Below are positions 39,786 through 49,200 of a DNA stretch of 64,000 nucleotides, one piece after another. The stretch is from Melanocharis versteri. Lineage: Eukaryota; Chordata; Aves; Passeriformes; Melanocharitidae. A program made the position numbers and the translations under genes. Where the stretch lies: assembly GCA_013397845.1 (NCBI GenBank), contig VZTG01005248.1, forward strand, positions 5,930,893-5,994,892, in the 5' to 3' direction. Within the stretch, counting starts at the first letter, position 1. Every line of letters begins with the position of its first letter. A model generated the notes under the pieces. It was not told where the DNA came from, did not search any database, and saw only the letters and a program-made list of their open reading frames with translations.

Positions 39786-42700
39786 TTCCCTCTGTCCCCA
39801 AAAATAATTAAAGGAAGTGGGGGTGAAGCACAACACCACCCTTACCAAACAGTGCCACACAGCAGGAAAAATGGAACAAGTAGGATAAGTGGGATCCTCA
39901 GTATCTCATGGTAGTTACTGGTGAAGACAGATACAGGCAGAGTGCACCCAAGCTCTTCATGCCATGCAGTTCTCAAATATGTCTTGGTGAGTCCTTGTAT
40001 ACACTGAGATAAACTGATGGTTTGTGGTCAGAAGATAATTATTCTGTGCTTCCTAGGAGTATACCAATTAGAGTTTTAGGTAACAAATTTGCAGAATATC
40101 TTGGACACTCCTGGATGTTCTCAATCTCTTCTGATCTCTTTGAATGGCTTTATATATCTACAGCTTCTTGAAAGATGTCTTTTTGCCAGAAGAATAATAA
40201 CAGCATAAATAAATGGTATGAAAACTCTTTTAATCTGGGCATGTGTTGTGCCCTTAACATGGCTGTGTTGCTGGGGTCTGCAGGTGATCCTGATTTAATA
40301 GAGAAATTCATGAGAGAGAATAGAGAAATTAATGTGTATTCATTTTGGTAATACTAAAATTACTTGTGGTTGTATTTGTGGAAAAGATTCCTCACACTTT
40401 CACTCCCACTTGCATCCCAGCATACGTGTAAACTAATTTTTTTTTTTTTTTGGTGGAAAATCATAACCATGAACTCTTCCCCAAAGGACTACAAGAAATG
40501 TGCTTGCTATTACTTGTGCTGCAAAATATATTTAAAAAAAAGAATGCCCAGCCACAACATTTAAAAACAAAATATGCATATGTAATTGATAACATTAAAA
40601 TTGCCATTTTCCACCAAAGAGCATTTGATACTATCCAGTCTATAATACTGTGCAAACAAAATTTTATGCATCTATTCACACATTTTTATATGAGAAACCT
40701 AACCACCCCCTTATAACTTCCTCTTTCAGTACAAGCTGTTAGCTTGTACTAGATAATGTCATATCATCCTGCTACTATTTTAGTAAGTTATTAGAGTAGT
40801 ATTTATCTTTCAGCTGAATTTTATACCAGGTAATGATCTTTAGGGGATTGAATGATCTGTTCCCATTGCATACAATATCCCTTCCCTGAGCCTGTTGGCT
40901 TTTTTAACTTGCTGGATTCTTCAGCTGTAGAACTGAATCAATCTTCTCTGGCACACAATGTATGCTGTAGATTTTAAGATGAAACCTGTCTCTATGGATT
41001 TTTTGAGTACAGAATAAAAAAAGGCTGGATTCTTTCAAATATGCTGGTAGCATTGAGCTTTTTGGCTACATGTAGGGAACAGCAAGCTTTTAGTCTCACT
41101 CTCTAACCCCTCTCTTCTCCTCAAACCCCCCTCCCATGTGTGGACAGAGCTGTCTCTTTTCCAGAGGTGAAAGGAACAAAGCTAAGGAGGCAGGGGAGGC
41201 TCAAAGGGGCTCGTTTTCTGTTCCTCAGTAGCCTGTTCCTCTGTTCCCTATGAGAACCTCATTCATCACATTATTTTCCTAGGATTGATGGATGCTTCTG
41301 ACAAGGCCACAGTGATAATTCCTGCCTTGCTGTAGCACCTACCTGTGAAGTAGCTCATCTACATCTCCTACCCCTCCCTGTTAGCAGTGGAGTAGGGCAA
41401 GTCATCCGCATAGCATTGCCCCACTACTGGGGGGAGAGGTCAAGGCATAGCCTTGCTGAGCTGAGAACGGGCTGAATCCAGGCTGGGAGATATAAAATCT
41501 CCTTCCCAATTCTGTGTCACCGTAGCAGGTGACAAACTGGTGTCTACCAATTTTAATTCTTTGTCTGGCAAAATTCAAAGTTTAATCTGTGATACAGTTG
41601 TATTACAGGTACACATATTTTCTGATAGTAGACTCAAGGTGCTGTAAGGAGAGGAGCTAGAGCTCTGTGTTCTTTATGTTCTGGGTTGAGTTATTTGCTA
41701 GAGGGTAAGAACAAAAATTTCACCACTGTTGTATATTTGCTGAGAGTGGATAATAGCAGATGCTGGGGGAGAGAATGTAGGGAACAAGGAAAATGTAGAT
41801 GAATTTTTCTCCTGTGTATTCTTCTTGAGGCTGTAGCTGGAGGACTGCATGAACCAGAGTTTGCATTTAGATCACCGCTTTTAATAACCACTGTTACACC
41901 AACTAATTAATGATGGGGCAAGTTGCTTTTTACTACTCCTATACTGTTGGCGGCTAGAATTCAGCCTCATCTCTGAATTTTATTCATTTCAGGGTAAGTT
42001 TTCTGAGGCATGTCTCTGTGCTTGATGTGGGAAGAAGCTCTAATACATTCTGTAAGGAAAGAAGCTCTATTTGTTATTTTAAATACCATGTACTTACGGT
42101 ACTTGCCCTGGCTGACAAGAGTGGAATAAACTGTTCCTTTCACAGAAATACACAATTTTAATTTTTCACTGTGCTGAGGACCAAGACATCAAATAAATTA
42201 TACGCTTCTGTGCAAAATCACAGCTGAAGTTCTTGTCCATCAGCTTCAAAAATGTAAAGTTGTACTGCCTGATCTGGAATTGATTTAAATCAGTTTATTT
42301 CAATACCAAATTTTTTACTTTCTCTATAAGCCTTGTAAAGGGTACCACCATGATTTGTATTACATATGCCCCAAATCTGTTTATAATTCATTTCTTGTAG
42401 CACTCCTAGTTTCTCTTTCATTCTATTTTATGCATTCATACATGAACAGCCAGAATTTACCCTGTGGTAAGTAAGATAAATTGCCTAAACATGGGCATCA
42501 AATGCCATTTAAGATACCCCAGGGTATCCATCTGGCCTCCAGCTGCTGCCTCAGAAAGGCACAGATTCTCTGTCATATGCATATTCTGCATATCTGTGTG
42601 CATGTATCCAATATCTTAGGATATTTAAAATGTCAGTAAAGGTCTGTGTTTACTACAACTGGATGAAATTCTGTTTTATTGTCCTAATCTTGAACTGAGA

Positions 42701-43802
42701 CATGTAAGATAAGCATGAAAAGAAGTCTTTTCAGATTCTGAATAGGTGTAAGACAGTCATAGTTTTTTATTTTAGTAACCACATTGCTCATTGTTTGAAA
42801 ATGTCTGCTGTGTGGAGATTGAGCAGATAACGGCTTCATTTATCACAAACCTTACATAGCTTGGTACAGTGTGTATTCTTTCTCTGACAGCCTGACATTC
42901 ACAAATTAACTTTTTCTAGTTTTGATTAGTTTTTTATAATTTTCTGGGTTTTTTTTATTATTCCTGAGTATTAAATGTTATAACAGCCTGTATTTACTCT
43001 TTCCATTTATTCCATTTCAACCTTCTATTTCATTTGTCTCATTGACAAACATCTTGCTTAATTTTAAAAATGCATTTTTCTTCCCTGGGAACTCTTGATA
43101 CTGAAAGTTCAAGTGGTTATTGTCCCTCTTTTCACTTTCCTGAGAACAATTTAATTCATGTATATCTCTGTAGTACTTTTTCCTTTTAACAGCTACTTAG
43201 AATGAAATTATAACTAAAAAAAAAAATCTGAACTCTGAATTCTAGTACTTGAAACTCTTTGCATGAATTAATGAATGCTAGGAGATGGTGAATTCTGAAG
43301 TTTTGATACCCAATAGTTAATTGTATTATAGTACACTACATAACTGCTTGACTTCCATTCTTCTAAGCCTACCCTTGAATCCAGGCTTACTTTAGATTCA
43401 TAGCAGGTAAAGTAGCTTATGTGGAACAGCTCAAAGGATGAAGACTCAGCTAAAGTAATTTTAATTTCCGATTATAAAAAAAAGAAATTAATATCAATCC
43501 ACAGGAATCTGGTTTCAGAAATAAAAGATTTGTATTTGGTATCAAGCTTTATAACAAAATCAGCTCCACTGGAGAGTTGGAATATTCTGTAAATGGGAAT
43601 TTGAGATTTATCAGCACAAACACTTTTCTACACTTTTGTCAAGGTACTGAAGTAACAGGGCCTCATAATAAATAATTTTTTTGTAAGATTTTCATACAAG
43701 AAGAATCCAAGTATACTGATTTAATTTAAAGGAATTTTTTTTAAAAATAAGGCACAGCACTGTTCTTAATTTAAGAATGTTTATCTATTAATCACTTTTA
43801 TA

Positions 43803-43911
43803 TGCACTTGGCCAGTACTACATATGAACTTGTGGCTTACAAGTCAATCCACTTCTTTTCCGCTTCCTGAAATGTAAAGAGAATTTCACTGGAAGACATT
43901 GGCCAAGTGCA
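43803..43911. repeat. 12-bp inverted repeat with 85-nt spacer
   Basis: Arms TGCACTTGGCCA (43803-43814) and TGGCCAAGTGCA (43900-43911) are perfect reverse complements, and each extends by one more pair (A43802 with T43912). They are mixed-composition arms, so less likely than an AT-only pair to arise by chance. No known element ends match. Confidence 0.75.
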
Positions 43912-44512
43912 TGCTGTAACCTCACAGGGATCTAATATTACAGTCTGCAGTACAAGAGGAGATATTTTAGAATCATGTGAAACGTAACTTGACAAAGTAG
44001 GCGCATGAAGGATTAGGTAGTTGCTGAGCAGCATCTCAAGAATATCGAGGTACATGTTTAAAGCTTTCTTCAGAAGAATGTGAGTTTTTAAGTCCAGTGC
44101 ACAAAGGACCTGTATGACAACTGCTGCTCATCAGAAAGGGTCCTCCTTGATATCTATGTAAGGCATTGAAAATTCAAAAGGGTCCATTACATCCTTGAAT
44201 CTGATTTAAAAACATCACACATTTTACCTTTTTTTCTTCTCTCAATAACTTTTCTGGCTAGTTTAACCTGCATTTTGAAAGGCTCATAAACAGCCGAGGT
44301 CACAGACACATTCTGAAATGTCTAGCTGAGGTGCTAGTTTAACACCCAGGGTTGTTTAATGCTGATTGCTGCAAAGTGGGAAGGAGGAGGGAGAATTTCT
44401 TTCAGTACCAGAGTATTACTTTATACCTAGAAAATGTAAATGTGTCCTTTGCTCAGCAAAGAGATACTTCTGAAACAGCTCTCAAAATAAGTTAGTAACT
44501 ATGTCTTTAAAT

Positions 44513-44551
44513 TAAAAAAAAAACCAAGCCAAGCCAAACCAAACCAAACTG
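44513..44551. repeat. (CCAAA)n / (CCAAG)n tract with leading poly(A)
   Basis: Ten A followed by ccaagccaagccaaaccaaa and ccaaactg. Confidence 0.88.
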
Positions 44552-45618
44552 AAAAAGATTGGCACGAAGGAGAGATGAAGAAGGTGAAAGCTCACACATG
44601 ACTTTCCATAGTTAGCCAAGTTTATTGTGTAGTCTGGAAATTCTACCAGGTACTTCTGTTTTAGACATCCAGAATAAATTAAAAATTTAGTTAAAATGGT
44701 GACAGATTGAAAGCAATTACGTGAGTCATTCATGAGTTAAAATTACACATGGCAACATAACCACACACAGAATAAAATGTGAAAAGTCTCGAAGACAGAG
44801 TTCCCTCACTTCTCTTTAGCTATTTTATTAAATGATTGGTTTAAAATATTTTAAAAATTTAAATCAGTGAAATTGTTTTTAAAAAAGTAGCTTGCTTTCT
44901 ATTGTCTGTGGTGGTCTACACTGGCATTATAGGAGCATTTATCCTAAGCAAAAGTAACATTTTTCCTATGATGGTTTCCAATGAATGAAGTTCCCAAATG
45001 AAGCTAGCCAAGTTCATTCTCTGATATAAATACCCTATCCAAGAACTATTTGTTGTGGTTTCCCAAAATATTTTTTATCTGAGCTGGAATTTATGTAGTC
45101 CTGGCTCACTACCTCAGGTCATTGTTGTATTCTGTGTTACTTTCTCTCCACAGTGTGTTAAATTTAAGTTTAGCAGGCAGACCTCAATGATCAATAAGAG
45201 GAGCATTTAAACACTCTCTGTCTTAAACTTGAACTACGATACAATTCCCTGCAATGGGAATGATAGACTATGTATGGCAGTACCAGATATCAAAAGCGCT
45301 CAGTTCTGCATATCTGGTTGTCAGAAAAAGAGACACTCGTATACTTCCATGGCATTTGTTCGAGTGCTATATACTGAATCCAGGTTTGCCTCCACACATG
45401 AGATTAGTTGTTATGGTCAGCTACAGTGCTTCTCCACATGGTTTAATTATCTGATCTCTATACAGTGTTAATCTGGTAAAATCCACAGGTTTTCTTCAAA
45501 TGCCTTTGACCTTGCTTTCCTGGTTATGCAGCTAATGGTTTATTAGTACAATCCAGTCATGCATACCTCCTAGTTACAGTTCATTAAATATTTCATTCCA
45601 CAATGGAATATGCGGAAA

Positions 45619-45694
45619 ATATAGATATATATAGATATATAGAGATATATAGAGAGATATATAGATACATATAGATATATATAGATATGTATAG
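45619..45694. repeat. (ATAGATAT)n microsatellite
   Basis: About 75 bp of atagatatat and agagatatat units with interruptions. Likely length-polymorphic. Confidence 0.92.
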
Positions 45695-46104
45695 CTTAAG
45701 ATATAATTAAAATAATAGTCTCTTTGTTAATAGAATATACAAGCTATGTCAGCATTGCTAAAACACAATCAAATATACTTTACAGCAGGCACTGTGACTG
45801 TTACTGTACTTTTCAAAATCTGCTGTTTAAGAAAGGCATAGTGGTTTTTTCTCAGTTTTAGGGAGTGTAAATATTCTGTGACTTTTTCCAGCTTTTAGCA
45901 AGCCTGATTTTGTTAACTTGACAAAGGTTGTTTGACTTTTGCCATGTGAGAAATATCTTGCTGGACTCAGTTGGAGAGGCTGCTGAATTTAACAAGTTGG
46001 TGTGTCCCTGTTGACTGAGATGCTGTTGTGCTCTAGCTGAGAACACCACTACTCCCAAAAAGAAAGATGGTTCTGGTCTGGACTAGTCAGTGCCTTTGTA
46101 CATG

Positions 46105-46673
46105 TGTTATGGTTTAACCCCTGCAGCTGAACATCACACAGATGCACTCCCTCCCCCACTAGCTGGATCAGGGAGAGAACTGGAAGGGTAAACCAGAAAA
46201 GAGGTAGGTTGAGATAAAGACAGTTTAATAGGTGAAGCAAAAGCTGAACACATAAGCAAAGCAAAAGAAGGACTTCAGTCACCACATCCTATAGGCAGGC
46301 AGGTGTTCAGTCATCCCCAGGAAAGCAGGGCTCCATCACACATAAGAGTGACTTAATGCCATCTCCCCAAATGTCCCCTTCTTCCTTCTCCTTCCCCAGC
46401 TTTATATGCTGAACAGGATGTTATATGGTAGAGAATATCCCTTGGGTCAGTTGAGGTCAGCTGTCCTGGTTGTGTCCCCTCCCAGCTCCTTGTTCATCAC
46501 CAGCCTCCCCAGTGGTGGAGTAGGACAAAAAGCAGAAACCACCTTGACTCTGTGTAAGTAGCAATAGCTAAAACATCCCTGTGTTATCAAAAGTTTTCAG
46601 CACAAATCCAAATCAGAGCCCCGTACAATCTACTATGAAGAAAATTAACTTTATCCCAACCAAAACCAGCACA
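46105..46673 (-). mobile_element. Solo LTR of an endogenous retrovirus (avian ERVL-like), antisense
   Basis: About 569 bp from TGTTATGGTTTAACCCC to CCAAAACCAGCACA on the plus strand. On the minus strand it starts TGTGCTGGTTTTGG and ends with CA, as an LTR should. Minus-strand landmarks are a TATA-like CATATAAAGC (46408-46401) and an ATTAAA signal (46229-46224) about 180 bp downstream. Other blocks, such as gagaactggaagggtaaacc and tgtcccctcccagctccttg, match a common bird LTR I recall. The flanks are ACATG (46100-46104) and AGATG (46674-46678), a 4-of-5 match consistent with a decayed 5-bp duplication. No internal genes remain. This is a different family from the LTR near 24 kb. Confidence 0.87.
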
Positions 46674-48260
46674 AGATGATATTTCTAAAGCCAGACATAT
46701 ATTATAAGCTCACACTCGTATTGCTGAGCATAAAAATGCTTTAAGTTCCCACTGGTCTTAAGGGATACCAAAGACATTTCCTATCTGTTCATAAAAATGA
46801 CAGTTTTTCCATGAGGTCTTCAAATGCTGCTGAGTGGAAAGATGAATTCTATTGTTACTCTAGAGTAACGTTCTGAAGGTTACCTCCATAACTATATACC
46901 AACAACAGCTGAGTACGTGTTTATTGGGTGGAAGAAATTTATTGCATCAACCTGCTATGTGAGCAGTGAAGAATAGTTTCATTGCTTGAAAGATTGTAGA
47001 CTGGGATTTTTCTTGCCCTTCATTCAGTCAAAAGAATTGAGAGCAAAGCATGAAGAACTTTCCAAAATTTTCTGTTGAGTCTCTTCTATCTTCATGGGGT
47101 CTTAAGTCTTTACCACACATAATTTTTGATATTCTTCTTCCATGGTTGCTCATGTCCAATTTTTGCAGCCAGAATTTTTCTGGCAGAACTGTGAAATTGG
47201 CACAGTATTTAATGTGCCACTTGTCACTCTCAAAACACTGTTTATTTCACTGGATATCAATTTTATATGAAAGCTGTTATACAAAATGAGAGAACAAAAT
47301 ACTTTATGGGAGAGGGACAGACAGACACACAAGAAGAATTTATGTTGAAATCCTGGAGTGTGTAGACTGTTCCCACTTCTACTAGCTCACTTCTGCTTGA
47401 TACGTATCCAGAATTTCAAGCTTTTTAAAATTTTTCATTCTCTGGAAACCACTCACAGTGGACTTAGTGCCTCTAGGTGATACATTAACATACGTTATAG
47501 TGTAGGAATTTACTGTGAACTGGATATTCTTTTCTTGGATGTTCACATGGAGAAACATGAAAACATTGTGGGGGCATTTTGTAGTGGTTTGGGTTTTCTC
47601 CTAGTAAAGATAAATTTCCTCTCCAGTCACTGGTACAGAACATTAGCATACTTGAATTTTTCTTCAATGGACCTCAGCTATAAATATGATTCACCTATAT
47701 ATAAAAATCTGGGGAAGAGGTGTAGTTTTTGAAAAGTCTCTGCAGGAGTACAGGTCCTTGATGTCACCTTGAGGGAATTCATCAAAATACGTTCTAATTT
47801 TGCTGGTCTGGTTGCCAAGGTAGATGTGTAGTTTTCAATCTTTGAACATTTTGTTGATCGAAATAAGAACAGTGTCGATTTATAACTTTTGACAGCTTCA
47901 GCAATGGCCTTTTCTGTCAGGCAGTGTCATGTGTAGAGGAGAGAACAACAAGCACAGCTGATGTACCTTATTTATTTTGATAAAATACTTTTGCATAGGT
48001 GGTCAGTGCTAGAAACTTAGCATACTAACCGTGACACAACTTAAACATTTGCATCTCAAGGTCTTTTATGAGAATTGGCTCCTAAGTTGATGATATTTTT
48101 GTACTTAACAGGGAATTTTTAATGTAGTTCATTACAAGATTGCTATTTTTTGCCTACTACCAGTATACACGTCCTAAAGTGAAATTATGTCTTTCTTCAC
48201 ATCAAAAGGAATTTCTTCACTTCCGTTTTACCCTAGAATTTCCTAATGTTCTATAATACA

Positions 48261-48296
48261 CACAAAAACACCCCCAACCAAACAACCAAACAACCA
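48261..48296. repeat. (CCAAA)n-rich tract
   Basis: Reads cacaaaaacacccccaacca then aacaaccaaacaacca, about 240 bp upstream of the GRM8 exon. Confidence 0.8.
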
Positions 48297-48507
48297 GAGA
48301 AAAAGCCTGCAAAGGATTATATTTTAAAATTATTTTCACAGAATCATAGATAGGGTAGATTTTGTGATGATGATAATGACATACTTTTTGTCTTTGTGTG
48401 GTTTTTGAATTTATTATCATACTATACTTGCATTATGAAGAACCTGTTCAATCTCTAATTAGTATCTTTTCTTTAATGTATATATTTTAAATTGCTTTAG
48501 AGGTATT

Positions 48508-48534
48508 TATTACTTTTTAATAATTTTTTTTCAG
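48508..48534 (+). promoter_or_regulatory. GRM8: Splice acceptor of the GRM8 exon
   Basis: A T-rich tract (tactttttaataattttttt) runs directly into TCAG before the exon. The AG at 48533-48534 is the only one that gives a frame matching the mGlu protein. The tract is mostly T with few C, as is common in AT-rich introns. Confidence 0.9.
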
Positions 48535-48671
48535 GGAGTGCTGGAACACCTGTTGTTTTCAATGAAAATGGAGATGCTCCTGGACGCTATGATATTTTTC
48601 AGTATCAAATCACCAACAAGAGTACAGAATACAAAGTGATTGGTCAGTGGAGTAATCAACTTCATTTAAAT
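48535..48671 (+). CDS. GRM8: Internal coding exon of metabotropic glutamate receptor 8 (partial gene)
   Basis: One internal exon of a class C G-protein-coupled receptor, the presynaptic group III metabotropic glutamate receptor that couples to Gi/o. Seen: the 137-bp exon starts with GG, which completes a codon begun in the previous exon, then gives 45 codons and ends on a codon boundary. The peptide begins SAGTPVVFNENGDAPGRYDI, continues through FQYQ and a NKST glycosylation sequon (N-K-S), and ends NQLHLN. It has no cysteine and no stop. Known: this segment forms the C-terminal end of the Venus-flytrap glutamate-binding domain, just before the cysteine-rich linker. The stretch ITNKSTEYKVIG fits mGlu8 better than mGlu4, mGlu6 or mGlu7 as I remember them. 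Compared with my recollection of human mGlu8 there are about four substitutions. I found no other GRM8 exon in the window, and the large transmembrane exon is certainly absent. The receptor family is near certain; paralogue 8 is very likely. Confidence 0.93.
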
Positions 48672-48677
48672 GTAAGT
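48669..48677 (+). promoter_or_regulatory. GRM8: Splice donor of the GRM8 exon
   Basis: AAT followed by GTAAGT at 48672-48677, a full match to the U1 donor core after the exon. The intron begins in phase 0. A CR1 fragment starts roughly 20-30 bp further on, so little ancestral intron sequence remains next to this donor. Confidence 0.9.
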
Positions 48678-48693
48678 ACACCTTTTCCTTTAA

Positions 48694-49200
48694 TATTGTT
48701 CTGCTGAAACTGGCTGCTCATGGCTTGGATGGGTGCACTGTTCACTGGGTAAAATCCTGGATGGAGGGCCAAGCCATCCAGAGACGATAGTGAATGGAGT
48801 TACATCCAGTTTGCAGCTGGTCACAAGTGGTGTTCTCCAGGGGTCAGTACTAGGCACAGTCCTGTTTAATGTCTTCATCAATGATCTAGACAAGGTGATC
48901 AAGTGCACCCTCAGTCAGTTTGCAGATGAGACCCACGTTGAGAAGGGGTGTTGATCTGCTGGAGAGTAGGAAGGCTCTGCAGAGGGCTCTGGACAGGCTG
49001 GATCGATTGCCGAGGCCAACTGCGTGAAGTCCAACGAGGTGAAGTGATGAGTCCTGCACTTGGGTCACAACAACCCCAGGCAGCGCTACAGTCTGGGGGC
49101 AAAGTGTCTGGAAAACTGCCCAGCAGAAAAGATCCTGGGAGTGTCGGTTGACACTCAGCTGATTGGGAGGCAGAGTGTGCCCAGATGGCAAAGAAGCGTG
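48694..49200 (+). mobile_element. CR1 LINE fragment, reverse-transcriptase region, sense to GRM8
   Basis: A decayed piece of the CR1 ORF2 reverse-transcriptase gene. Seen: translation of 48733-48954 contains VLFNVFINDLDKVIKCTLSQ followed by FADETHVEKG. This is the palm region whose catalytic motif is normally FADD; here the second D has become E. The nucleotide text downstream (ctctgcagagggctctgga, cacttgggtcacaacaaccc) follows the CR1 order but in other frames, so there are frameshifts. The fragment is broken at both ends. Loss of the 3' end is unusual because CR1 copies normally keep it and lose the 5' end. It starts close behind the GRM8 splice donor. It is non-functional. Confidence 0.93.

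Larger units (their letters stand above)
31804..46099. other. Intron sequence, no gene seen
   Basis: Long AT-rich span with microsatellites only. Two GC-richer patches lack assignment: about 34120-34330, and about 41100-41560, the latter with a TATAAAA-containing stretch. The 120-codon plus-strand frame at 38781-39143 starts with ATG, but its peptide has no domain I know and its codons are not biased, so I leave it as non-coding. Confidence 0.55.
1..48534 (+). other. GRM8: GRM8 intron, upstream part (at least 48.5 kb)
   Basis: AT-rich non-coding sequence lying upstream of the exon in the direction of GRM8 transcription. I found no earlier GRM8 exon by eye, including no match to the expected preceding segment ending in a YIRAVNFNG-like peptide. 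The intron therefore probably extends past the left edge. Very long introns are normal for GRM8 in vertebrates. It holds five antisense CR1 pieces, two antisense LTRs, short microsatellites and a contig misorder, all listed separately. Confidence 0.75.

Noticed and set aside
45229..45471. Two overlapping plus-strand frames of 66 and 80 codons
   Set aside because: Mutually overlapping in different frames, with no recognisable motif and no splice context; chance is the simplest reading.
48340..48365. cacagaatcatagatagggt, similar to a CR1 3' tail
   Set aside because: The likeness stops after about 15 bases, with no further CR1 text on either side.
48733..48954. Open frame resembling a reverse transcriptase
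   Set aside because: It is a broken CR1 fragment with an altered catalytic motif and frameshifts, not a gene.
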